A DNA stretch of 64,000 nt, taken from contig NZ_JAACJE010000001.1 of the NCBI RefSeq assembly GCF_010020825.1, forward strand, positions 682,001 through 746,000, read 5' to 3'. Below the pieces are notes generated by a model. The model did no database searches, was not told the DNA's origin, and saw nothing but the letters and a program-made list of their open reading frames with translations. Source of the stretch: Acidovorax sp. 210-6 (lineage in GTDB: Bacteria > Pseudomonadota > Gammaproteobacteria > Burkholderiales > Burkholderiaceae_C). A program made the translations under genes and the position numbers. Shown in pieces: positions 1 to 7,909 of the stretch (positions within the stretch are counted from its first letter, which is position 1; each line of letters starts with the position of its first letter).

Positions 1-168
1 GCCGCCACGGCGCGCGGCGTGTTCGGTGTACCGGCGCTGGAGGTGGATGGCAAGGTCTTCTGGGGCTACGACAGCCTGCCCATGCTGCGCGCCTACCTGG
101 AGGGCGACGCCTGGTTCGGCCAAGGCTGGGAGTCCGCTGCAAGCGTGGCGCAAGGCCTGCCGGTTTGA
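1..168 (+). CDS. 2-hydroxychromene-2-carboxylate isomerase-like (DsbA family), 3' end only
   Basis: Only the last 55 codons lie in the window, and the frame is open from base 1 to the TGA at 166-168. The visible residues RGVFGVPALEVDGKVFWG, followed by YDSLPMLRAYL, match the C-terminal half of the DsbA-like isomerase and glutathione S-transferase kappa fold, which carries the cis-proline VFGVP segment before the last strands. In this family the enzyme acts on chromene or thiol substrates in aromatic degradation, but the substrate cannot be judged from this fragment. The next gene's first possible start codon follows directly at 169. Other DsbA-fold oxidoreductases remain possible. Confidence 0.7.
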   Translation, partial: AATARGVFGVPALEVDGKVFWGYDSLPMLRAYLEGDAWFGQGWESAASVAQGLPV

Positions 169-2025
169 ATGCAGGGGCGTGCCATGGCGGCCGCCCCATC
201 CTTCATGCCCAGCGCCTTTCCTTTCAACGCATCCCCCTTCGATTGCCTCACCCCCGACGAGCAGCGCCTGGTGCGCGCCAGCGTGGACATCGCCTACTTC
301 CCCGAAGGTGCGGTGGTGCTCGATGCGGGCAGCGTTCCTAGCCACCTGTTTGTCATCATCAAGGGCTACGTCACCCAGACCGAGGGTGAAGAGGTCTTGG
401 CCACCTACGGGCCCGAGGACAGCTTTGATGGCTGTGGCCTGATGACCGGCCGCCTGCACAGCCGCTTTGTGGCCACCGAGGAATTGGTGGCCTACCAACT
501 GGCACGCGAGGCGGTGAACGAACTCATCGCCTGCAATACCACCTTTGGCGCCTTGCTGTTTTCCGACCTGGGCCAGAAGCTCAGTGCCCTGGCACGCAGG
601 GCAGGGCAGCATGAGCTGCAATCGCTCACCATGGCGCGCGTGGAGCAGGCCTTTCTGCGCCCGGCCCCCATGGTGACTGCGGACACCGACATCATCACCG
701 TCGTGCGCCTGCTGCAGGAGCAGAGGGTGAAGAATGTGCTGGTGACCGGGCTGGCCGACGGCGGCCTGGGTATTTTCACCAACACCGATTTGCAGCGTGC
801 CATTCTCGATGGCCGCCCGCTGGACCAGTTGGCCGTGGGCACACTGGCCAGCACGCCCGTCGTCACCGTGCGCGAGTCCGACTCGCTGGGCGACGCCATG
901 GTGCTGCTGCTGCGCAGGCGCGTGCACCGCCTGGTGGTGCTGGAGGACGCTGGCGCCGTACGCGGGGTGCTGGAGGCGCTGGACCTGTTCAGCTTTCTGG
1001 CCAACCATTCGCACGTCATCACGGCGCAGATCGAACACGCACAGGATTTGCCCGCACTGGCGCAGGCCGCCGCACAGATCACGCGGCTGCTCGCCGCGCT
1101 GCAGCGCGGTGGCACGCGCATCGGGCTGATGGCCAAGCTGGTGCAGCAACTCAACGCCCACCTGTTCGAGCGCGCCTGGTCCATGGTGGCCCCCCCCGAC
1201 CTGGTGGAGAACAGTTGCCTGTTCGTCATGGGCAGCGAGGGGCGCGGTGAACAACTCCTCAAGACCGACCAGGACAACGGCTTGGTGCTGCGCGATGGCT
1301 ATGCCGCGCCGCCGGAGCTGGACGCCATCTGCCAGCGTTTTTCGGAGGTGCTGGCGAGCTTTGGCTACCCTGAGTGCCCCGGCCGCATCATGGTCAGCAA
1401 CCCCGACTGGCGCGGCTCGGTCCACAGCTTTGGCCAGCGTGTGCGCCAATGGCTGCTGGCGCCCGAGGCCGACAGCCTGATGCAGCTCGCCATCTTTCTG
1501 GATGCGCATGCCGTGGCGGGCGATGCGGCGCTGCTCCATGCCGTGCGTGAAGGTGTGGTGGAGCAGGCCATCGACAACGACGCCGTACTGGCCCGCTTTG
1601 CCGCTGCCATCGACAACTTTGGCGGCGCCTCGGGCTGGTGGAGCCGCCTGTTCGGACTGAGCGATGAAGGCCGTGCCATCAGCCTCAAGAAGGCGGGCAT
1701 CTTTCCCATCGTTCATGGCGTGCGCAGCCTGGCGTTGGCGCGGCGCGTGCCGGCCACCGGCACGGCCGAGCGGATTGCCGCACTGGTGGAGGCGGGCGTG
1801 CTCGATGCCGCCCTGGGCGATGAGCTGGTGCAAAGCCTGCACTTCCTCATGGGACTGCGCCTGCAGGCCGGGCTGGCCCAGATCGACACGGGCCGGCCGG
1901 TCACCGGCAACGTCGATCCCGAGCGGCTCAGCACGCTGGAGCGCGATCTGCTCAAGGACGCGCTCGCGGTGGTCAAACGTTTTAAGGCGCTGCTGCACCA
2001 CCGGCTGAAGTTGGACGCGCTGTGA
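169..2025 (+). CDS. Cyclic-nucleotide-binding / CBS-pair / DUF294 nucleotidyltransferase-like signalling protein
   Basis: A 618-residue cytoplasmic protein. Residues about 20-140 look like a cyclic-nucleotide-binding domain, about 160-290 a CBS pair, about 320-460 a GlnD-type nucleotidyltransferase domain, and the rest a DUF294 C-terminal helical domain. The nucleotidyltransferase signature GSEGRGEQ followed by TDQDNGLV is intact. A second start at 184 (MAAAPS) is possible; neither start has a clear ribosome binding site. Its stop overlaps the GTG of the exonuclease gene (GTGA), so the two are translationally coupled. From memory, the same order of nuclease, DUF294 protein, ActP and DUF485 occurs in Pseudomonas aeruginosa (PA3232-PA3235). 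Its ligand and any nucleotidyl target are unknown. A paralogue lies at 16666-18570. Confidence 0.85.
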   Translation: MQGRAMAAAPSFMPSAFPFNASPFDCLTPDEQRLVRASVDIAYFPEGAVVLDAGSVPSHLFVIIKGYVTQTEGEEVLATYGPEDSFDGCGLMTGRLHSRFVATEELVAYQLAREAVNELIACNTTFGALLFSDLGQKLSALARRAGQHELQSLTMARVEQAFLRPAPMVTADTDIITVVRLLQEQRVKNVLVTGLADGGLGIFTNTDLQRAILDGRPLDQLAVGTLASTPVVTVRESDSLGDAMVLLLRRRVHRLVVLEDAGAVRGVLEALDLFSFLANHSHVITAQIEHAQDLPALAQAAAQITRLLAALQRGGTRIGLMAKLVQQLNAHLFERAWSMVAPPDLVENSCLFVMGSEGRGEQLLKTDQDNGLVLRDGYAAPPELDAICQRFSEVLASFGYPECPGRIMVSNPDWRGSVHSFGQRVRQWLLAPEADSLMQLAIFLDAHAVAGDAALLHAVREGVVEQAIDNDAVLARFAAAIDNFGGASGWWSRLFGLSDEGRAISLKKAGIFPIVHGVRSLALARRVPATGTAERIAALVEAGVLDAALGDELVQSLHFLMGLRLQAGLAQIDTGRPVTGNVDPERLSTLERDLLKDALAVVKRFKALLHHRLKLDAL

Positions 2026-2657
2026 CACTGCTGGAACGCATGCGCCGCACCTGGCAGCGCTACCACCTGGCGCGGCCAGAGTTTGCCTTCCTGCTCGAAC
2101 CGCCGCCGCCCAACGAATGGGTGGCCATCGACTGCGAGACCACGGGCCTGAACCGCCGCACCGACGAGATCATTGCCATCGGCGCCGTGCGCATCGTGGG
2201 CCAGCGCATCCTCACCAGCCAGCGGCTGGAGTTGTTGGTGCGGCCCGACAAGGAGGTGCCCGCGGACAGCGTGCGCATCCACCGCCTGCGCAGCCGTGAT
2301 GTGGCCCAGGGCCTGCCGCTGGACGAGGCGATGCGCCAGCTGCTGCATTTCATCGGCAGCCGCCCGCTGGTGGGCTACTACCTGGAGTTCGATGTGGCCA
2401 TGCTCAACCGCGCCGTGTGGCCCTTGCTGGGCATGGGCCTGCCACAGCAGCGCTTGGAGGTATCGGCCATGTACTACGAGTACAAGTTCAAGCAGTTGCC
2501 GCCCTACCAGCAGTTCGACAACGCCCACATCGACCTGCGCTTTGCCACGCTCATGGACGACCTGGCGCTACCCCAGCGCGAAGCCCACGACGCCCTCAAC
2601 GACGCCGTCATGGCGGCCATGGCCTTTGTCAAACTGCGCCAGTTGCAAAGCCAATAA
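2022..2657 (+). CDS. DnaQ-like 3'-5' exonuclease (DEDDh), DUF294-coupled
   Basis: A 211-residue protein starting at GTG 2022, with a 4-base overlap to the upstream DUF294 gene. The DEDDh exonuclease core is visible: AIDCETTGLN gives the first D/E pair, YYLEFDVAMLN the second Asp, and REAHDALNDAV the His and last Asp. It has no other domain, so it is not a complete replicative epsilon subunit. The family removes nucleotides from the 3' ends of DNA or RNA. Coupling to a nucleotide-sensing protein and proximity to acetate-type symporters suggest a regulatory nuclease rather than a proofreading one; that is inference. A terminator hairpin follows immediately, facing the opposite strand. Confidence 0.85.
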   Translation: MTLLERMRRTWQRYHLARPEFAFLLEPPPPNEWVAIDCETTGLNRRTDEIIAIGAVRIVGQRILTSQRLELLVRPDKEVPADSVRIHRLRSRDVAQGLPLDEAMRQLLHFIGSRPLVGYYLEFDVAMLNRAVWPLLGMGLPQQRLEVSAMYYEYKFKQLPPYQQFDNAHIDLRFATLMDDLALPQREAHDALNDAVMAAMAFVKLRQLQSQ

Positions 2658-2680
2658 AAAAACCGGGCGCCAGGCCCGGT
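2656..2680 (-). terminator. Rho-independent terminator for actP
   Basis: Read on the minus strand, a 7-bp GC stem (ACCGGGC/GCCCGGT, bases 2662-2668 with 2674-2680, 5-base loop) is followed by a run of six T (2656-2661). It lies 79 bases past the actP stop and overlaps the end of the exonuclease gene. Confidence 0.75.
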
Positions 2681-2687
2681 GGATTGT

Positions 2688-2718
2688 CCCCCCCGCATCG
2701 CGCAACGATGCGAGGGGG
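2688..2718. repeat. GC-rich hairpin between convergent genes
   Basis: CGCATCG (2694-2700) pairs with CGATGCG (2706-2712), extended outward by C-run/G-run pairing with one bulged A. It sits between the convergent exonuclease and actP genes and may act as a second, T-poor terminator. I recall similar CCCCCCGCATCG hairpins as dispersed intergenic repeats in this family, but this is the only copy I noticed here. Confidence 0.45.
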
Positions 2719-2758
2719 AGGGCGCCGCATGCGCCACAGGGGGGGTGATCCCTCTACC

Positions 2759-4495
2759 TCAATGCCCCGATGCGCCAGCGGCGCCCAGGCCCGTTTCCGA
2801 ACGCACCTGCTGCGCCGGGAATGCGGCGCGCTCGCGCGCGGCGTTGGCGCTCTTGTCGGTGATCGAGAAGAGCCAGATGCCCACGAAGCCGATGGTCATG
2901 GAGAACAGCGCCGGCGAGGTGTAGGGGAACAGCGCCGAGCCGGCCGGGTTGCCCAGCGTGGCTTCCCACACCGAGGGCGACACGATGGTCAGGCCCACCG
3001 AGGAGATCAGGCCCAGGAAGCCGCCGATCACCGCGCCGCGCGTCGTGCAGTCTTTCCACAGCACCGACATGAACAGCACCGGGAAGTTGGCCGAGGCCGC
3101 GATGGCGAAGGCCAGCGAGACCATGAACGCGATGTTCTGCTTCTCGAAGGCGATGCCCAGCACCACGGCGATCACGCCCAGGGCCAGGGTGGTGATGCGC
3201 GAAACCTTCAGCTCCGAGGCGCTGTCGGCCTTGCCCTTCTTGAACACCGTGGCATACAGGTCGTGCGACACGGCCGAGGCGCCCGAGAGCGTCAGGCCGG
3301 CCACCACGGCCAGGATGGTGGCGAACGCCACGGCCGAGATGAAGCCGTAGAAGATGTTGCCGCCCACCGACTTGGCCACCAGCACGGCCGCCATGTTGGC
3401 CGTGCCCGCGCCGCCGTGGATCACACCCTTGACCACATCCGCCATCTCGGGGTTGGTCAGCACCAGGGTGATGGCGCCGAAGCCGATGATGAAGATCAGG
3501 ATGTAGAAGTAGCCGATCCAGGTGGTGGCCCACAGCACCGACTTGCGGGCTTCCTTGGCATCGGGCACGGTGAAGAAGCGCATCAGGATGTGCGGCAGGC
3601 CGGCGGTGCCGAACATCAGCGCCATGCCGAACGAGATGGCCGAGATCGGATCCTTGATGAAGCCGCCGGGGCCCATGATGGACAGCCCCTTCTTGGCGGC
3701 GTCTTCAGCCGACATGCCGGTGTTGGCGGCGATATTGGTGCGCACTTCCACGCCCTTGGCGAACAGCGCCTCGGGGCTGAAGCCGTACTGTGCCAGCACC
3801 ATGAAGGCCATGAAGCTCACGCCTGCCAGCAGCAGCACCGCCTTGATGATCTGCACCCAGGTGGTGGCCGTCATGCCGCCGAACAGCACATAGACCATCA
3901 TCAGCGCGCCGACGATGACCACGGCCATCCAGTATTCCAGGCCGAACAGCAGCTTGATGAGTTGGCCGGCGCCGACCATCTGCGCGATCAGGTAGAACGC
4001 CACCACCACCAGCGTGCCCGAGGCCGCGAAGGCACGGATCGGCGTCTGCTGGAAGCGGTAGCCCGCCACGTCGGCGAAGGTGAACTTGCCCAGGTTGCGC
4101 AGGCGCTCGGCCATCAGGAAGGTGATGATGGGCCAGCCCACGAGGAAGCCGATGGAGTAGATCAGGCCGTCGTAGCCGGTGGCCATCACGGCCGCCGAGA
4201 TGCCCAGGAAGGAAGCCGCGGACATGTAGTCGCCCGCGATCGCCAGGCCGTTCTGGAAGCCGGTGATGCCGCCGCCAGCCGTGTAGAAATCGGCGGCAGA
4301 GCGTGTCTTGGCAGCGGCCCACTTCGTGATCCACAGCGTACCGGCGACGAAGATGCCGAACATGATGATGGCCGTCCAGTTGGTGGCCTGTTTGGCCGCC
4401 TGGCCCACATCGCCACCGGCGGCATGGGCGGCCCCTGCGGTCAGCAGGGCCAGCAGAGGCAGCGCTTGAAGGGCTGGTTTCTTGAGAGCGTTCAT
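2759..4495 (-). CDS. actP: Cation/acetate symporter ActP (solute:sodium symporter family)
   Basis: A 578-residue inner-membrane protein of the SSS (SLC5) family with about 13 predicted membrane segments. An N-terminal signal-like segment ([12 protein letters not shown]) precedes the core, as in E. coli ActP (549 residues). Diagnostic segments include [20 protein letters not shown], the sodium-site region [11 protein letters not shown] and [18 protein letters not shown]. The family imports acetate and related short carboxylates with a cation. Its ATG overlaps the stop of the DUF485 gene (ATGA), the normal yjcH-actP arrangement. Substrate assignment rests on family and partner. The strand switch at 2658-2758 separates it from the DUF294-exonuclease pair. 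Confidence 0.93.
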   Translation of the reverse strand: MNALKKPALQALPLLALLTAGAAHAAGGDVGQAAKQATNWTAIIMFGIFVAGTLWITKWAAAKTRSAADFYTAGGGITGFQNGLAIAGDYMSAASFLGISAAVMATGYDGLIYSIGFLVGWPIITFLMAERLRNLGKFTFADVAGYRFQQTPIRAFAASGTLVVVAFYLIAQMVGAGQLIKLLFGLEYWMAVVIVGALMMVYVLFGGMTATTWVQIIKAVLLLAGVSFMAFMVLAQYGFSPEALFAKGVEVRTNIAANTGMSAEDAAKKGLSIMGPGGFIKDPISAISFGMALMFGTAGLPHILMRFFTVPDAKEARKSVLWATTWIGYFYILIFIIGFGAITLVLTNPEMADVVKGVIHGGAGTANMAAVLVAKSVGGNIFYGFISAVAFATILAVVAGLTLSGASAVSHDLYATVFKKGKADSASELKVSRITTLALGVIAVVLGIAFEKQNIAFMVSLAFAIAASANFPVLFMSVLWKDCTTRGAVIGGFLGLISSVGLTIVSPSVWEATLGNPAGSALFPYTSPALFSMTIGFVGIWLFSITDKSANAARERAAFPAQQVRSETGLGAAGASGH

Positions 4496-4800
4496 TTCGA
4501 TGCGTCTTTGAGAATTTGCTTGGTCAGTGCATCGAACTCGCCGTTGGCACGGCGCACATAAATGCCGGTGATGACGATGGTGAACAGGATCACGCCCATG
4601 CCGATGGGAATGCCCAGAGTGGTCACGCCGCTGCCGATAGGCTGGGCGAGAAACTTCTTGTCGAATGCAATCAGCGCGATATAGCCGTAATAAGCCACCA
4701 GCATCAGCACGGTCAGAAAGATGCCCAGACGGTTGCGCTTGGTGCGCAGTTCCAGGTACTTCGGATGGCTCTGTATTTTCTGGACCACCGGGTCGCTCAT
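4492..4800 (-). CDS. yjcH: DUF485 family membrane protein (YjcH-like, ActP partner)
   Basis: A 102-residue protein with two membrane segments (about 26-48 and 60-82) and short charged ends, typical of DUF485. The family is encoded next to ActP and is presumed to be a small subunit or assembly partner. The start at 4800 has a good ribosome site (GGAGA seven bases upstream on the minus strand). It overlaps actP by four bases, so the two are translationally coupled. The 266-bp gap to the divergent MFS gene must hold both promoters; it contains direct and inverted TGCAG/TTGCAAG motifs but no site I can name. Confidence 0.88.
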   Translation of the reverse strand: MSDPVVQKIQSHPKYLELRTKRNRLGIFLTVLMLVAYYGYIALIAFDKKFLAQPIGSGVTTLGIPIGMGVILFTIVITGIYVRRANGEFDALTKQILKDASK

Positions 4801-5066
4801 GAATCAGTCTCCTAGGGATGGATCTGCCATCGGCGGGGTGCCGTGGCAGGCCGGCGCATTCTGCAAACCGGCACTGACCAAGCGCTTACGCAGTGCAGCA
4901 ATTGCAGTGCAACAAACTGCTGCAAGGCACGCTGGGCCTGGTTTTGTCAGTGTCGGGTCAGTTTCAAGCAAGCCCTTGTTGGCTGGGCGTCAGAACGGGG
5001 TCAGCACGGCCTCCAAGAATGCTTGCAGGCTGCCATAGAGCAGCTTGCAAGCATTGGAGACAACCC

Positions 5067-6728
5067 ATGGCCCCCCCGGCTTCCAACGGGCCGATGACGC
5101 CCGAGGAGACGCGGGTGGTCATTGCCTCGTCGCTGGGCACCGTGTTCGAGTGGTACGACTTTTACCTCTACGGTGCCCTGGCGGCCATCATTGCGCGCCA
5201 GTTTTTCAGCGCGCTCGACGCGGGCTCGGCCTTTCTGTTCGCGCTGCTGGCGTTCGCCGCCGGTTTTCTGGTGCGCCCTTTGGGGGCCGTACTGTTCGGG
5301 CGGCTGGGTGACATGATCGGGCGCAAGTACACCTTTCTGGTGACCATGCTGGTCATGGGCCTGGCCACCTTTGCAGTGGGGCTGCTGCCGGCCTATGCCA
5401 GCATCGGCGTGGCGGCGCCCATCCTGCTCATAGGGCTGCGCCTGCTGCAGGGCCTGGCCCTGGGGGGCGAGTATGGCGGGGCCGCCGTCTATGTGGCCGA
5501 ACATGCCCCCCAGCACCGGCGCGGCGCCTACACCGCCTGGATCCAGACTACGGCCACGCTGGGCCTGCTGATGGCGCTGCTGGTCGTCATGGGCGTGCGT
5601 GCGCTGCTGGGCGAAGACGCATTTGCCGACTGGGGCTGGCGTATTCCCTTTCTGGTGTCCATCGCGCTGTTGGCCGTGTCGGTGTGGATTCGCCTGTCCC
5701 TGGCCGAGACACCGGCCTTCCAGCGCATGAAGGCACGGGGGCGCGCCTCGCGCGCCCCCGTGCGCGAGGCCTTCGGGACATGGAAGAACCTGCGCCTGGC
5801 CCTGCTGGCGCTGCTGGGCCTGACGGCCGGGCAGGCCGTGGTCTGGTACACCGGGCAGTTCTATGCGCTGTTCTTTCTGACGCAGCAGCTCAAGGTGGAA
5901 GCCGCCACCGCACAGCTCTTACTGGCGCTGGCGCTGCTGCTGGGCACGCCGCTGTTCATTGTGTTTGGTGCGCTGTCCGACCGCGTGGGCCGCAAGCCGG
6001 TCATCCTGTTGGGCTGCGTGCTGGCGGCGGCCACGTACTTTCCGGCCTTTCAGGCGCTGACCGTGGCGGCCAACCCTGCGCTGGCGCAGGCCCAGGCACG
6101 CAACCAGGTGGTCATTGAAGCGTCTCCCTGGGGCTGCTCCTTCCAGTTCAATCCCACCGGAGCCACGCGCTACACCAGCCCCTGCGACCTGGCCAAGCAG
6201 GTGCTGGCCGCGCATTCGGTGAGCTACCACACCGAGCCTGCCGAAGGCGAGAGCGCAGCCGCTGTGGTGCGCATCGGCACCCAGCGCATCGTGCTGGAGC
6301 CTGCCACCGGCATGACCGGCATGCAGGCGCGCGAGCGTGAGCGGACCTTTCGCAGCGCCGTGGCCCAGGCCTTGCAGGTTGCGGGCTACCCAGACCACGC
6401 CGACCCGCAGGCCATTGACCGGCTGCGTGTGGTCGCCATCCTGTGGTACCTCATGCTGCTGGTCACCATGGTGTACGGCCCCCTTGCGGCGGCGCTGGCC
6501 GAAATGTTTCCTACCCGCATCCGCTACACGGCCATGAGCCTGCCGTACCACATCGGCAACGGCTGGTTCGGTGGCATGCTGCCGCCCATGGCATTTGCCA
6601 TCGTCGCGCAGACGGGCAACATGTGCAGCGGCCTGTGGTACCCGGTGCTGATTGCCGGGGTGGGTGCGTTCATCGGCGCGCTGTGGCTGCGTGAGACGCG
6701 TGGCGTGGATATGTATGCCGAGGATTGA
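5067..6728 (+). CDS. MFS transporter of the metabolite:H+ symporter (MHS) type with a large inserted loop domain
   Basis: A 553-residue permease. The start at 5067 (MAPPAS) is chosen because GGAGA lies 7 bases upstream and MHS similarity begins soon after. The MHS signature is clear: SSLGTVFEWYDFYLYG, RPLGAVLFGRLGDMIGRKYTF and RLLQGLALGGEYGGAAVYVAE. A second MFS motif, GALSDRVGRKPVI, follows the midpoint. Residues about 345-455 form a soluble insertion before the last helices, with two Cys (PWGCSFQF and SPCDLAK) that could form a disulfide. MHS proteins carry citrate, proline/betaine, ketoglutarate or shikimate; the substrate here is not evident. Length exceeds a typical 430-residue MHS protein because of the insertion. 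Confidence 0.88.
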   Translation: MAPPASNGPMTPEETRVVIASSLGTVFEWYDFYLYGALAAIIARQFFSALDAGSAFLFALLAFAAGFLVRPLGAVLFGRLGDMIGRKYTFLVTMLVMGLATFAVGLLPAYASIGVAAPILLIGLRLLQGLALGGEYGGAAVYVAEHAPQHRRGAYTAWIQTTATLGLLMALLVVMGVRALLGEDAFADWGWRIPFLVSIALLAVSVWIRLSLAETPAFQRMKARGRASRAPVREAFGTWKNLRLALLALLGLTAGQAVVWYTGQFYALFFLTQQLKVEAATAQLLLALALLLGTPLFIVFGALSDRVGRKPVILLGCVLAAATYFPAFQALTVAANPALAQAQARNQVVIEASPWGCSFQFNPTGATRYTSPCDLAKQVLAAHSVSYHTEPAEGESAAAVVRIGTQRIVLEPATGMTGMQARERERTFRSAVAQALQVAGYPDHADPQAIDRLRVVAILWYLMLLVTMVYGPLAAALAEMFPTRIRYTAMSLPYHIGNGWFGGMLPPMAFAIVAQTGNMCSGLWYPVLIAGVGAFIGALWLRETRGVDMYAED

Positions 6729-6735
6729 GACGGTG

Positions 6736-6775
6736 TGAATGAATCCGGCGTGCCAGAGCAGGCCAGATTCATTCA
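6736..6775. terminator. Inverted repeat between convergent genes, possible bidirectional terminator
   Basis: TGAATGAATC (6736-6745) and GATTCATTCA (6766-6775) form a perfect 10-bp inverted repeat with a 20-base loop. It lies 7 bases past the MFS stop and 37 bases from the end of the convergent gene. There is no T run. Confidence 0.4.
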
Positions 6776-6812
6776 AACCTTCCGAGGTCTTTGGCCGAAC
6801 TGGGCTGAACGG

Positions 6813-7361
6813 TCAGAGCACGGCAAACAGCTTTTCGCGCAACTCGGGCAGGCGCCTCTTGCCTACGGCGTTGGACTCCATGGCCTCGGCCCAGGCGATG
6901 TACACATGGCGCAGTTCTTCGGTGGTCTTGCTGCCGTAGATCGACTCGACGAGTGAAATGCGGTTGTGCTGCCCAAAGATGGTGTTGACCGTGTTAATCA
7001 TGAAATTACGCGCCATGTCCGCCTCCTTGGCGCTGCGCGATTCGGGCGGCGGCAGGGCCTCCAGATCGTCGCCTGCATGGGTGCTGGCTGCAGCACCCGC
7101 AGGGCTGGGCGCGGGCTTGGGTGCGGGGACGGTACCCACGGCCTCGATGCAGCCGCGCTCCAACAGTTCGGTGAGCTGTGGGCTGACCTCATTGCCGGGC
7201 ACAAAGGTGCTCAGTTCCTGACCGCTGCGCTTGCCATCCACCAGCACCAGTACGCGCCGCGCCATGGGCGACAGACCCAGGGAGCGCGAGGCGATTTCCT
7301 GCTGACCCTGCGCCGTCTTGGCGTAGATGGAGCGAAGCAGTACGGGGATGGAATCAGGCAT
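6813..7361 (-). CDS. Hypothetical protein, possible winged-helix-like N-terminus
   Basis: A 182-residue soluble protein I do not recognise. Residues about 1-75 (ending PQLTELLERGCIEAV) contain RRVLVLVDGKRSGQELSTF, resembling the small winged-helix module attached to DUF4388-type regulators. A Pro/Ala-rich linker (about 76-95) follows, then a helical C-terminal region (about 112-182) with NFMINTVNTIFGQHNRISL. It has no signal peptide and no membrane segment. It is convergent with the MFS gene. The 276 bases upstream to the DUF4212 gene hold both promoters, with no site I can name. Function is unknown. Confidence 0.7.
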   Translation of the reverse strand: MPDSIPVLLRSIYAKTAQGQQEIASRSLGLSPMARRVLVLVDGKRSGQELSTFVPGNEVSPQLTELLERGCIEAVGTVPAPKPAPSPAGAAASTHAGDDLEALPPPESRSAKEADMARNFMINTVNTIFGQHNRISLVESIYGSKTTEELRHVYIAWAEAMESNAVGKRRLPELREKLFAVL

Positions 7362-7637
7362 GGCGATGGAGCAGGGACGGGGATGCCGTCTTCAGGATGA
7401 GGCAGGTAAGAGAGTGTTTCTGCAACACAGCGCTCTGCCATTGGGATTTTCACTGAGGCCTGAACGATCGGTGTTTTCCCTTGAGTCGTAATCCAAGCGT
7501 CAGATTGGAACTTTTCATCAGTTCGCTGTAAGGAAGCGTCGCGACAGTCAACCTCGCAATCCACGGGGCTGGCCTTGTGGGTGCACGGGGGCAGTGCTCA
7601 GGCGCTGTGATCTGTACTCCAACAAGAGGGGACTTTC

Positions 7638-7898
7638 ATGAAGGAAGACAAAGGTAGTCACGCCTACTGGAAAGCCACGCTCGGCCTGCTGACCAAGATT
7701 CTCATCATCTGGTTTGTGGTGTCGTTCGGCGCGGGCATCCTGTTTGCGGACATGCTCAACAACATCAAGCTGGGCGGGTATCCGCTAGGGTTCTGGTTTG
7801 CGCACCAGGGCTCCATCTACATCTTCATTGCGCTGATTTTTTATTACGCCAAGAAGATGGGCGACATTGACCGTCAGTTCGACGTGCATGAAGACTGA
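7638..7898 (+). CDS. DUF4212 small subunit of a putative solute:sodium symporter
   Basis: An 86-residue protein with two membrane segments (about 18-40 and 52-72). The fingerprint FGAGILFADMLN followed by GGYPLGFWFAHQGSIYIF is characteristic of DUF4212, which is nearly always encoded just upstream of a VC_2705-type symporter. The start at 7638 follows AAGAGGGG. The gene ends 11 bases before the symporter start, so they form one transcription unit. By analogy with DUF485/ActP it is probably a structural or stabilising partner; this is inference from pairing. Confidence 0.92.
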   Translation: MKEDKGSHAYWKATLGLLTKILIIWFVVSFGAGILFADMLNNIKLGGYPLGFWFAHQGSIYIFIALIFYYAKKMGDIDRQFDVHED

Positions 7899-7909
7899 GG
7901 GCTGACATC

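Noticed and set aside
4893-5066. Longer N-terminus for the MFS permease
   Set aside because: The extension has no similarity to MHS proteins, while ATG 5067 has a spaced ribosome site and the family sequence begins after it.
4801-5066. Operator for acetate control upstream of the DUF485-actP genes
   Set aside because: TGCAG and TTGCAAG motifs recur here, but I cannot tie them to a known regulator, and such short words are common in this composition.
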